From a virus, in IMG/VR virus record IMGVR_UViG_3300032132_000770, positions 1 to 20,381 of that record: 20,381 nucleotides of DNA; one strand, 5' to 3'. Shown in pieces: positions 8,008-14,680 of this stretch. The position numbers and the translations under genes are program-made. How positions within the stretch are numbered: position 1 is the first letter of the stretch; the number at the start of each line of letters is the position of its first letter. A model generated the notes under the pieces. The model was not told the origin of the DNA, did not search any database, and was given only the letters and a program-made list of their open reading frames with translations.

Positions 8008-9575
8008 GTCAGCTTTCCAAGGCTGGCGGCGCGCCAAGCCAGTAGTCTTTCTTCGCGGTCGTTCTCCCGCTGCTCGTTTACCACGCCCGACCACTCCTTC
8101 TTCCTCCGCGCCCAACGTCTTCTCGGTCTCAGGCCGGCCCCCGGATCAGGAACCCAGCCTGGTCCCGTCAGCGGTTCCGACTCGCCGATCCGCCACTCCA
8201 CAAGGAAGGCGCCGAACTCAGGCGTCGAGTCCGGCAACGGATCAAGCGACATATCCCTGCCCGCCGGCGCCGCAGGATTCCATACGGTCATCGGTAGATC
8301 CCAATCCCCGCCCTCAAAATCGATCTCTTGCCTTTGGTCCAGGTTTTGGCAGTTCCGTACTTCCAGCGTCGTTCCAGATTCAACTAGGCCGGTAGCTTCC
8401 GGGTCGGTAAAATCCACCGCCACGTTTTCCTGCCCGTCCCAGTTCAAGGCTGCCACGTGGGCTTGGCCCCGATTGTCCCAACGATCCGGCAGATACCTGC
8501 TCGGGCGCACAAAGATCCACATGCCCCACGGTTCGGCCTGGTCGTCTCCGTAGTACTCGTTGTTTGGATAGCGGTCCCGAAAATCGGATCCTCGGAAAAG
8601 CTCCTCTTCGCCGAACGTCGTAAGCTCAGTCCACCCGATAAAGCGGTTGTTCTCGATTTGCTCGCCGTCGCATCTCTGAATCTTCGCGGCTCCTCTCCCT
8701 AGGTGCGCAAACGTGTTCCCATCGAGCTCCAAATTGTGGCACCCGCCGTCTCCTCCGAATAGGTTGAAGAGCTGTGCCGGCGGATTCTCCGGATAGTAGG
8801 TCACGTTGTCGCGGAACGACACGTCCCGGTGCTCGTCGCTCGCGTTGCCGAACATCACGTTGCGATGGAACCCGTCGCGCGCGATGCCGTTATTGAAGAA
8901 TGTGTTTCCCACAACGTCTACGTTTGCGAACGGCACCGATCCAAATCCCTGCAGGCCCTGTCTGCCGTGATGAAACACGACGTTGTTCTCGATCCTCTTT
9001 CGCGGCGCGCCCGCCGGGTTGCGCACATATAACCCCGGTCCGTGCGAGCGGTCGGGTCCGTCCCAATAGGCATTGAAGAACAAGCAGCCGTAGACCTCGA
9101 GCTCCGACGGCTTCGACTCAAATAGCGAGGTGCCCAGATCGTGCACCCGAAGGTGTATGAGCTTCGCCCCGTCCTCGGCTTCGCAGAGAATCCCCACTCC
9201 TCGCGGATCCGCTTCCGCCCCGGGGGCGTCAGCCCAGCGCTTTGAGCTCGAGCTTGTCAGCTCAAGCCCCCAAAACCATGTGTGCCGGCCGCGAATCTGT
9301 AGCGCGAACGGCGCCCGGCTGCGCACGAAGTCGATCACCGGAGGCTCCTCTCCAGGCAATCCGCGTACGACGATAGGCTTCGCCGCCGTCCCCTTCAACT
9401 TGCTTTGCAGCGGCCCGCGAGGACAATACTCTCCCGGCAGGACCCAGATCCAGTCCCCCGGCTCGACCGCCTCAGGGTGCGACAGAGCTGTCTCGAGATT
9501 CCACGGGCTCTCTAACGACCCCATACCTCTCGGAGAGCCCTCCGGGGAGACATACCAATGGAGACCGTCCGCCAT
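8004..9575 (-). CDS. Right-handed parallel beta-helix protein, tailspike-like
   Basis: This 523-aa protein begins LHWYVSPEGSPRG, the start of pectate-lyase-like and DUF1565-type helices, followed by WNLETALSHP, PGDWIWVLPGEY and PIVVRGLPGEEPPVID, the first coils. Asn-rich coil turns recur: IENNVVFHHG (195-204), VDVVGNTFFNNG (219-230), DVSFRDNVTYY (251-261), LELDGNTFAHLG (282-293), IENNRFIGW (307-315). A second, mixed beta domain follows from about residue 350. The C-terminus is basic and helical. No secretion signal is seen, and it sits in the phage structural operon, so it is probably a spike or depolymerase bound to the tail. ATG 9575 is used; an in-frame GTG is one codon upstream. The end overlaps the next ATG (ATGA). 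Catalytic residues could not be fixed. Confidence 0.75.
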   Translation of the reverse strand: MADGLHWYVSPEGSPRGMGSLESPWNLETALSHPEAVEPGDWIWVLPGEYCPRGPLQSKLKGTAAKPIVVRGLPGEEPPVIDFVRSRAPFALQIRGRHTWFWGLELTSSSSKRWADAPGAEADPRGVGILCEAEDGAKLIHLRVHDLGTSLFESKPSELEVYGCLFFNAYWDGPDRSHGPGLYVRNPAGAPRKRIENNVVFHHGRQGLQGFGSVPFANVDVVGNTFFNNGIARDGFHRNVMFGNASDEHRDVSFRDNVTYYPENPPAQLFNLFGGDGGCHNLELDGNTFAHLGRGAAKIQRCDGEQIENNRFIGWTELTTFGEEELFRGSDFRDRYPNNEYYGDDQAEPWGMWIFVRPSRYLPDRWDNRGQAHVAALNWDGQENVAVDFTDPEATGLVESGTTLEVRNCQNLDQRQEIDFEGGDWDLPMTVWNPAAPAGRDMSLDPLPDSTPEFGAFLVEWRIGESEPLTGPGWVPDPGAGLRPRRRWARRKKEWSGVVNEQRENDREERLLAWRAASLGKLT

Positions 9576-9588
9576 CACGCCGTCCCGA

Positions 9589-10128
9589 TCACGGCAGTGC
9601 GACCCGACCCGCCAACTCCTTCTTGGCGAAGTCCCTCATCGCATCCTGCTCGCCTATGCTGAGAACTCGATCATGCAGAGCGAAGAACGCAGTCTCGCCT
9701 TCGGCGAAGTACACTGTGCCGGCCGCTCCAATGCGACAAGCGTCCTTTGTTCCGCCGTCCTGCGTACTCGTCGTGCTGTTGACGACTTGGTCTTGCCCGT
9801 CGATCCGCAGCGCCGAGTTCACTATGTTTGCCGCCGTGTTACCCGGGCACGTAAACGAAAAGAAGTGCCAATCGTTGTCTTGCGTGTCGACGGGATTGTC
9901 CTTCTCGAAATACCGGAAGCAATTGCTCGCCAGCCAAATCAGCGGCCGTCTCGCATTGAACGGCGCTGCTGGAAAAACGCCTGGGAACTGCGCCGAGCTA
10001 TGCCATCCAAGAACGGGCGATACGACGTCGACTGATAGCTTCATCACCGCGCTCACCGTCCAGGCGTCTGGCCTCAACAAAGTAGCGCCGCCGCAGTCCA
10101 CAAAATCGTCAATAGTGAAGCTCAGTCC
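9589..10128 (-). CDS. LamG/concanavalin-like protein, C-terminal part (frame-disrupted)
   Basis: From GLSF at 10128 this frame carries the rest of the jelly roll: SFTIDDFVDCGG, AWTVSAVMKLSVDVV, LGWHSSAQFPG, WHFFSFTCPG, ALRIDGQDQVV, RIGAAGTVYFAEGETAFFALHDRVLS, all with the alternation and W/F positions of LamG domains. The final helix (IGEQDAMRDFAKKEL) is also typical. The frame is open upstream to about 10272, but that part is Arg-rich and clearly out of frame. No good start codon lies at the junction, so the fragment cannot be independently made without the frameshift. Either a one-base insertion inactivated the gene, the G-run is phase-variable, or it is a sequencing error. Confidence 0.6.
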   Translation of the reverse strand, partial: GLSFTIDDFVDCGGATLLRPDAWTVSAVMKLSVDVVSPVLGWHSSAQFPGVFPAAPFNARRPLIWLASNCFRYFEKDNPVDTQDNDWHFFSFTCPGNTAANIVNSALRIDGQDQVVNSTTSTQDGGTKDACRIGAAGTVYFAEGETAFFALHDRVLSIGEQDAMRDFAKKELAGRVALP

Positions 10129-10315
10129 CCGCCGCCGTCCAATTCGGATCATTCGTGTCCGCGCCCGCGCTCGAGCCAAGCGTTCCGTTGCTGCCGCCGC
10201 CGGACAGGTCCGCCAGGCTCTGCCCGCTCCCCTCGTCAAACGCGTAGTAGAGCTGCAAGCCGGCGGCCACAATCCCCGAGCCTTGCGGGGGCCGTTTGAG
10301 AAGAAGAATCGACAT
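10109..10315 (-). CDS. LamG/concanavalin-like protein, N-terminal part (frame-disrupted)
   Basis: This 68-codon frame encodes the first third of a LamG-type jelly roll. After a short leader (SILLLKRPPQG) comes GLQLYYAFDEGSGQSLADLS, then NGTLG and ADTNDPNWTAAG, an opening I know from concanavalin-like domains of this type. Family logic expects a GLSF...DYVDCG strand next, which is present but in another frame from 10128. The frame here instead runs through TELHY to TGA. The break lies at a G4 run (10127-10130) after a GCGGCG repeat: removing one G fuses both halves into one 241-aa protein. The ATG is 5 nt from the previous stop. Sugar binding is inferred from the family. Confidence 0.6.
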   Translation of the reverse strand: MSILLLKRPPQGSGIVAAGLQLYYAFDEGSGQSLADLSGGGSNGTLGSSAGADTNDPNWTAAGTELHY

Positions 10316-10320
10316 GACCG

Positions 10321-10665
10321 CTATTCAAACGTCCGGAAGACGGGTTGGAAAACCCGCTCTGCTGACTCCGTCGTCGGGGAGCCGCCGCCGTCAAGATGAA
10401 CTACGCGAACGTGCGATGCGCCCAGCATCTTCGTAGCGTCGAGCGGTATGTAGGCGTCCGTGTCCGCCGTCACGGCCATGGCCGCGCCGCCTTCAACGAT
10501 GTCGTAGAAAGTTACGCCGTTCGGGCTGGCTTGGACCTTTAGCTCTGCCGCGTCCAGTGTGCTCGGCGTAAAGATTCCGACCAGCGTCTCCGAAACTAGC
10601 TCCAGCGAGCTCGACGTGCCTTGGCCCAACTGAGTGACCCAACGGCCCTGCTTGATCTGTGCCAT
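10321..10665 (-). CDS. Small beta-sandwich-like tail-associated protein
   Basis: This 114-aa protein starts on the base after the preceding stop, with a strong AAGGAGGT eight bases upstream. The sequence alternates short strands (WVTQLGQGTSSSLELVSETL, AAELKVQASPNGVTFYDIV, MAVTADTDAYIPLD, HVRVVHLDGG). This pattern, with a LKVQxSxNGVTFYDI core and a late HVRVV strand, matches small phage domains of discoidin or Ig type that decorate tails or bind sugars, but I cannot assign a family. The last residues (VFQPVFRTFE) form another strand. A decoration or adaptor for the adjacent LamG-like protein is an inference. Confidence 0.55.
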   Translation of the reverse strand: MAQIKQGRWVTQLGQGTSSSLELVSETLVGIFTPSTLDAAELKVQASPNGVTFYDIVEGGAAMAVTADTDAYIPLDATKMLGASHVRVVHLDGGGSPTTESAERVFQPVFRTFE

Positions 10666-11256
10666 TTAGGCGACCTCCTTTCCCTTCTTGGCGTCCGGCC
10701 ACACATGCGGCGGAACAAACGGGTGCTTCTCTCTCGGAACGATGTCCCGATCGACCAGCCGCAGTTGATATTGCGCGATCGTCAGATGCGAAACCTGAAT
10801 TGCCGTCCAAGCAGCCGCTTCGAAGTCCGCAATCTCCGACTCGGGAAATCGAGTCATCCAGCCGTAGCGGCCTTCATAGTGTTTCGGAGCGCCCATGCCC
10901 CAGCGCTGAAAGGCCGCCTCGGAGTCGGACAGCTCTTCTGTCGACGCCCATTCCGGGGCTCCCGCCTGCTTGAAGTGCCGTAGGTCCTGCTCCCACTGCG
11001 TCCGAGCAATTCGGAACATCAGGCTCGGGTTCGACAGCTGATGGAAGTCCGAGCTCTCCGGTCGTGGCCCGAAGATCTCCTCGAAGCCTTCCGGCAGCGC
11101 TTCCGGCTTGCCGGCCTGGCTCTGCAGTAGCCATGGCTCCGAGCCCGTGAACGGATTCACCAGCCACCACTCGCCGCCATGTTCGGCGGGCGCCTGGCGA
11201 TAGGGGCCGGCCGGCTGCTTCCAGTGTTCCGGCACGTCAGCGTAACTTGGAGTCAT
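10666..11256 (-). CDS. Unrecognised Trp-rich structural-module protein
   Basis: I do not recognise this 196-aa protein. It is unusually rich in Trp, Pro and Glu (EHWKQPAGPY, GGEWWLVNPFTGSEPWLL, HFKQAGAPEWAST, FQRWGMGAPKHYEGRYGW), with a helical stretch (ADFEAAAWTAIQVSHLTIAQYQLRLVD) and a Lys-rich end. No signal peptide, membrane span or catalytic motif is visible. An in-frame GTG at 11268 exists, but ATG 11256 has TGAGGT six bases upstream and is preferred. The gene ends with TAA directly before the next ATG, and AAGGAGGT for the next gene lies in its 3' end, so they are coupled. Position after the tape measure suggests a tail or tip accessory protein. Confidence 0.6.
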   Translation of the reverse strand: MTPSYADVPEHWKQPAGPYRQAPAEHGGEWWLVNPFTGSEPWLLQSQAGKPEALPEGFEEIFGPRPESSDFHQLSNPSLMFRIARTQWEQDLRHFKQAGAPEWASTEELSDSEAAFQRWGMGAPKHYEGRYGWMTRFPESEIADFEAAAWTAIQVSHLTIAQYQLRLVDRDIVPREKHPFVPPHVWPDAKKGKEVA

Positions 11257-11300
11257 CTTGTACCTCACCTCTTCCTTACGTAGTTCCCGAGTCCCTTTCT

Positions 11301-11317
11301 CGCGGACATCGTCCGCG
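11301..11317 (-). other. Perfect 7-bp hairpin in the spacer before the tape-measure gene end
   Basis: CGCGGAC and GTCCGCG surround a 3-nt loop in the 89-nt spacer between the Trp-rich gene's start and the tape-measure stop. No T-tract follows, so it is not a clear terminator; mRNA stabilisation or processing is possible. Confidence 0.3.
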
Positions 11318-11345
11318 CCAACCGCCTTCCTTCTCCGCCGTCGAC

Positions 11346-12224
11346 CTAAAGTTCGTCAATCACGTCATTCAGCGGATGCATGTTCAACATCGCTTCCCGC
11401 ACGGCCCGAGCAATGTCGGCGGACCGATCCATGAACGATTGCGAATCCATCGCGCTTACGTTCACTACAACCTGCGCAGGGCGAGCCTCCGCCGGAGCCG
11501 GAGCCGGAGCCGCTTCAGTCTGCCTAGAGACTCCGCTAGGAACCCGCTGTGTCAGGTTGTCCGAATTTGAAGCGCGTACTTCAATCGGGGCCGGCAGCTC
11601 AAACCGCTCAAAGGTCTGCGTCTCTTCCTTTTCGCCTCCGCGGAAAAGCCCGGCGATCGCAACACCCAACGGAACCAGCCCAAGGCCGCTTCGCAATAGC
11701 GGTCCGACCCCGCCGCCCCCCGCCGCGCCGCCGGACAATCCGGCAACCAAACCGCGCAAGTTCTCGGAGAAGGTCGAAGTGTTCTGCTCGACCGCGCCGG
11801 TATTCTGCGCGAGCGATCCGCCAAGCTCCCTCGTCGCTTGCGCCGCAGCCCGCAGCTCATTCTCGAGCGACCGCCGTCCAGCGGCGCCGCCGACCCCGCT
11901 CGCCGTACGGTTGGTGGCGATTGCCGCCGGAGTGATCCTTCCGCTAGGCGTCGCCTGTCTCACTGCGCTGCCGTCCCCGCCGGTCGCAAGAATAGACGTC
12001 TCCGACGAAGGCGCCGCCCCACGCAACGTCTCGACTTGCAGTTCCCGAACGATGCGCCCTTGGGTCGCTGCGATATTTACGTCTGTACTTCTATGCGTCG
12101 GTCCGAACTCGAAGAGCGTGAGCGCCTCGCTCGCCGCCGACTGCCGTAGCTCGCCCGTCAGCAGGCGCAGCTCCTCCGCGGTGCGGCGCTGTGCTTCGGT
12201 CAGCTGTTCAAACTCGCTCGCCAT
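11346..12224 (-). CDS. Short tape-measure-like tail protein
   Basis: This 292-aa protein starts inside the end of the chaperone extension and is probably the tape measure. The N-terminus is helical (EQLTEAQRRTAEELRLLTGEL), the middle is Ala/Gly-rich with a helix (ENELRAAAQATRELGGSLAQ) and a hydrophobic glycine-rich segment near 157-195 (GPLLRSGLGLVPLGVAIAGLF), suited to membrane contact. A Pro-Ala linker (239-246) leads to a C-terminal VVVNVSAMDSQSFMDRSADI...VREAML strand-helix unit typical of tape-measure ends. At the usual roughly 1.5 Angstrom per residue the tail would be about 40-45 nm, close to that of gene transfer agents (219 aa in R. capsulatus). Composition and position support the call; length is unusual. 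Confidence 0.7.
   Translation of the reverse strand: MASEFEQLTEAQRRTAEELRLLTGELRQSAASEALTLFEFGPTHRSTDVNIAATQGRIVRELQVETLRGAAPSSETSILATGGDGSAVRQATPSGRITPAAIATNRTASGVGGAAGRRSLENELRAAAQATRELGGSLAQNTGAVEQNTSTFSENLRGLVAGLSGGAAGGGGVGPLLRSGLGLVPLGVAIAGLFRGGEKEETQTFERFELPAPIEVRASNSDNLTQRVPSGVSRQTEAAPAPAPAEARPAQVVVNVSAMDSQSFMDRSADIARAVREAMLNMHPLNDVIDEL
11491..11512 (-). repeat. 6-bp tandem repeat coding a Pro-Ala linker
   Basis: About three and a half copies of GGCTCC on the minus strand encode an APAPAPAE-type flexible linker in the tape-measure-like protein. Such hexamer repeats can change copy number without breaking the frame. Confidence 0.5.
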
Positions 12225-12932
12225 TTCTGCTCCGCTCCACTTTCTTCAGCTCCACATCAAGCAAGCGAAACGCGTCCGCCTTCTTCGCGGGCCACTGCGT
12301 CGGATCACCGCCCCCCAGCGCCCGCCAAGTGAAGAACGCTTCCACATACGCCATGCTCTCGCCCGTCACGTAGCTCACCGGGCACTCCTCGCTCGCGGGC
12401 CGCGGCTCGCCTGCCGTTGTGATACGGCTCACCCATACAGGCTTCTTCGCTGGCTCCCGCTCATCCAGCCAGCCGCATCGCCTGCGTCGCTCCCAACCTA
12501 AACGCCGACACTCGTCGCAACTCCACCCGGTTGAGCCTCCGGCGACAAAGTGGAGTGCGACTCGAAGTTTTTTCCTTCTGCTTCTCCCAAGCGAGCTTCG
12601 CGCCGAATCGCCTCGATGACTTCAGCCGTCAACTCTTCCGGACCGGACTCGGCCAAAGTTTCGACGGTCGCGGCCTCGCCGTCGATCGTCAGCCCCTCGA
12701 CCGCGATCAAACCCCAGCGCAGATATTCGCGATCGACTTGAGCACCCAACAACGCCGCTTCCGCCTCCTCGTGTGCGGACTTCTCGCCCGCCTCGATGAA
12801 CTCCAATTTCCCCAGCACGCCCTGGATAGTCTTGGTGAGCTCGATGCGGCGTCCGAACGACATCCTGCGAATCCTGAATCGAACTCCGTCGACCTGCTTT
12901 GACTCAATCTCTACCGTGCTCTCGTAGTCCAT
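12208..12932 (-). CDS. Tail assembly chaperone fusion (gpGT-like) made by -1 frameshift
   Basis: Slipping back one base on A AAA AAC (12567-12573) joins residues 1-122 of the short frame to a -1 frame open for 119 codons, giving a 241-aa fusion. The extension begins LRVALHFVAGG, contains a Cys cluster (SCDEC, then RRRRC; Cys near fusion residues 139, 142, 153, with another at 184), and ends in a helical segment (SMAYVEAFFTWRAL, ADAFRLLDVELKKVER). Its stop overlaps the tape-measure start by 17 bp, the usual gpT-tape junction. The C-terminal 74 codons could be read alone from a GTG at 12432, but then 45 upstream open codons would be unexplained. In lambda the T part recruits tail tube protein to the tape-measure complex; that role is inferred here. 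Confidence 0.8.
12498..12932 (-). CDS. Tail assembly chaperone, short (gpG-like) frame
   Basis: The unshifted product is 144 aa and corresponds to lambda gpG. It starts with a beta segment (STVEIESKQVDGVRFRIRRMSFGRR) and continues as helices (LTKTIQGVLGKLEF, acidic EEAEAALLG, DREYLRWGLIAVEGLTIDG, ELTAEVIEAIRREARL). It lies between tail-tube and tape-measure genes, where siphophages place chaperones that coat the tape measure during tail assembly. Codons 120-122 (GGA AAA AAC) contain the slippery heptamer, after which the short frame runs only 22 more residues, Gly/Ser/Thr-rich, to TAG. The ATG is 5 nt from the tube stop, with GGATAAGG upstream. The chaperone role rests on position and the frameshift arrangement, both typical. 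Confidence 0.8.
   Translation of the reverse strand: MDYESTVEIESKQVDGVRFRIRRMSFGRRIELTKTIQGVLGKLEFIEAGEKSAHEEAEAALLGAQVDREYLRWGLIAVEGLTIDGEAATVETLAESGPEELTAEVIEAIRREARLGEAEGKNFESHSTLSPEAQPGGVATSVGV
12514..12573 (-). promoter_or_regulatory. Programmed -1 ribosomal frameshift signal
   Basis: The minus strand carries the canonical heptamer A AAA AAC (12567-12573) in the correct phase (GGA AAA AAC), a 5-nt spacer TTCGA, and a stem-loop whose arms are 12550-12561 (GTCGCACTCCAC) and 12514-12526 (GTGGAGTTGCGAC): 12 bp with a single bulged T and a 23-nt loop. The loop's CGCCG could also pair with CGGCG at 12503-12507 to give a pseudoknot, which is speculative. The zero-frame stop lies just past the stem. 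This is recoding between chaperone frames, not a mutation. Confidence 0.88.
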
Positions 12933-12937
12933 GCGCC

Positions 12938-14110
12938 TTATCCGAACGCCACGACGATCTCGTCGTTCGCCGTACCCTGCGCCCTCGAGTTCTCAAAGCT
13001 CCACCCGAGCACTCGCTCGCTGTCGTCGAACTCCGGAACCTGGGGCACCGCGGCGCCCAGATACACTCCAGTCATCTGCCCCGGGGCCTCGCCCAGCTGG
13101 AACATCAACGGCGTCGGCGTCTCGCTTCGCGCCGCCGCGTAGAGCCCGCGTGTTGCGGCGTCATCCACCTCGAAGAGCTCGAAGCTCGCTGTCACCCGAC
13201 GCGGTCCCGGAGCAACGCACTGCGGCGTCGAGGTCCCGAACTCCCGATTGCGTAGGTCAATGTCGTTCGAGACTGCGACCTGTGCGGTCGTCACTGTCAG
13301 GAACTTCGTCGACGGCGACCCCAGCCACGCTTGACCCAGGTTCCCCGGGATTGGCATCGCCGTTGACCCGCTCACCGCCGGCTCCGTGGGAAACGAGCCC
13401 AATCCACCCTGCCCGGATTGAAACGAAACCGAATCGATGACGTCCTGCGCCTCGCCCGTGAAGGCAACCTCGTGAAAGTCAGCATTGACGCGAACCTCCA
13501 TCCGGTCGCACGACGCCCCCTGCAGCACTCTCTGAACGACCGTCGACGGATCCCAATAGTCGAAGACTGAAACCGACGGCAGAACGTCCGCCGGAAAGTA
13601 GGTGACCGCGCCCGTCAATACATTGCCCGATGTCGGCGCTGTCGAAAACGGAGCGTTGACCGCGACCGTCGTCGGGTTCACCACCGTGTCAACGAACCGT
13701 ATCTCGCCGCCGAATCCGAACGCCTGGCCTTTAACCAGTCCGTGAGCGCTGCTGAAGACGATCTGCGTCGTCGTCGAGCCCGCTCCCGCCGAACCGCCCG
13801 CGAAAGTCAGCGGCGGAGCACCCAAGCTGCCTTGCACCAACGGCCCGATTGGCGGCGCGTCCGACGGGCTCGCTCGCGTCAAGAGGTAAGCCTCCAGGTT
13901 GAAGCTCGTCTGTCTTCTCGAGCCCGGGGCGATTCCGGTGTAGGTCCGCGACCCCGTCTTGTCCCGCCGCTCGCGCTCCTCACGCTGCTGCCGGATTTGC
14001 AAACGAATCGCCGCAATGCGGTCGTTGGCCGTAATGCTTGGGACCTCGCCGAACGCCGACTCCAGTTCTGTGTAGAACCGGTTCTGGCTTGAAAGCACGC
14101 AATCAGGCAT
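12938..14110 (-). CDS. Putative tail tube (major tail) protein
   Basis: A 390-aa protein just before the chaperone pair, the standard slot of the tube subunit. After a charged helical N-terminus (IRLQIRQQREERERRDKTGS) it is almost wholly beta: FNLEAYLLTRA, a Ser/Thr/Gly-rich segment typical of an inserted Ig-like domain (TFAGGSAGAGSTTTQIVFSS, residues about 105-170, with VVNPTTVAVNAPF), then MEVRVNADFHEVAFTGEAQD, VTASFELFEVDD and GVYLGAAVPQVPEFDDSE. FHEVAF and ASFELF resemble the paired strands that build tube rings. It is longer than a minimal tube protein, which fits the inserted domain. GGGAG lies upstream of the ATG. The function is position-supported and structurally plausible. Confidence 0.65.
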   Translation of the reverse strand: MPDCVLSSQNRFYTELESAFGEVPSITANDRIAAIRLQIRQQREERERRDKTGSRTYTGIAPGSRRQTSFNLEAYLLTRASPSDAPPIGPLVQGSLGAPPLTFAGGSAGAGSTTTQIVFSSAHGLVKGQAFGFGGEIRFVDTVVNPTTVAVNAPFSTAPTSGNVLTGAVTYFPADVLPSVSVFDYWDPSTVVQRVLQGASCDRMEVRVNADFHEVAFTGEAQDVIDSVSFQSGQGGLGSFPTEPAVSGSTAMPIPGNLGQAWLGSPSTKFLTVTTAQVAVSNDIDLRNREFGTSTPQCVAPGPRRVTASFELFEVDDAATRGLYAAARSETPTPLMFQLGEAPGQMTGVYLGAAVPQVPEFDDSERVLGWSFENSRAQGTANDEIVVAFG

Positions 14111-14167
14111 CTCTAACTTCTCCCTCTCAAAGCCCCACGGGTACGAACCGCAAGCGAACGCCAGCCT

Positions 14168-14662
14168 CTAGGCGTGGGCCACGATCTCGATTTCGACCCG
14201 TGCCGTTTGCAAAAAATGAATGCCGCCCAAGCTCATCGCCTCGATCCGCGCCTGGTAAGCTCCGTCGAACGCCAGATTTGGAGTCCACTGTCCGTGATGC
14301 GCTCCCAGCACTGCTGTCAGAGCCTCGACGTAACGCTCGATTCTCCCTTCCAGGCCGTCCACGTCCTCGGCACTGACCCGCAGCTCTGCCCTGACCAACA
14401 GGCTTCCCGAAAACTCCGTGAACTTCCGCTCCAGCTTGTTGTCCATCCCGGCGCACCATACGAACAGCGCCGGATAGGTCCCGACGACGCTCGCATCAGT
14501 GAGCTCGGCCGAAATGTTTCGCGCCAGAACACTCTCTTCGTTGAGCTCGGTCAATTCCGTCGTGTCGCGGAAGTTGATCTCTCGAATTCGCTCATTAATC
14601 CCGTCCGCCGCAAGTGCGAATCCGCGGAGTTGCTCGATCGCCGCTATGCAAAGGTTCGCCAC
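14168..14662 (-). CDS. Putative tail terminator / minor tail protein
   Basis: This 164-aa protein precedes the tail-tube gene, the place of tail-terminator (gpU-like) or head-closure proteins. It begins with a helix (CIAAIEQLRGFALAADGINERI), followed by acidic strands, a helix that sets a DGLEGRIERYVEALTAVLGAHH motif near residues 103-124, and closes with an alternating strand (HFLQTARVEIEIVAH). This alternation of helix, beta sheet and late helix matches the terminator family by shape only. The start is GTG at 14662 with GGAGAG about 10 nt upstream; there is no in-frame ATG nearby. It starts 18 nt after the previous stop. Family placement is an inference. Confidence 0.55.
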   Translation of the reverse strand: MANLCIAAIEQLRGFALAADGINERIREINFRDTTELTELNEESVLARNISAELTDASVVGTYPALFVWCAGMDNKLERKFTEFSGSLLVRAELRVSAEDVDGLEGRIERYVEALTAVLGAHHGQWTPNLAFDGAYQARIEAMSLGGIHFLQTARVEIEIVAHA

Positions 14663-14680
14663 AATCAGATCTCTCCGCCC

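Noticed and set aside
10130-10272. Arg-rich N-terminal extension of the LamG C-terminal frame
   Set aside because: It overlaps the clearly coding N-terminal LamG frame and has shadow composition; the real protein enters this frame at about 10128.
12208-12432. Stand-alone 74-aa gene from GTG 12432
   Set aside because: The frame is open 45 codons further up to a perfect slippery heptamer, and no good ribosome-binding site precedes the GTG, so the -1 fusion explains it better.
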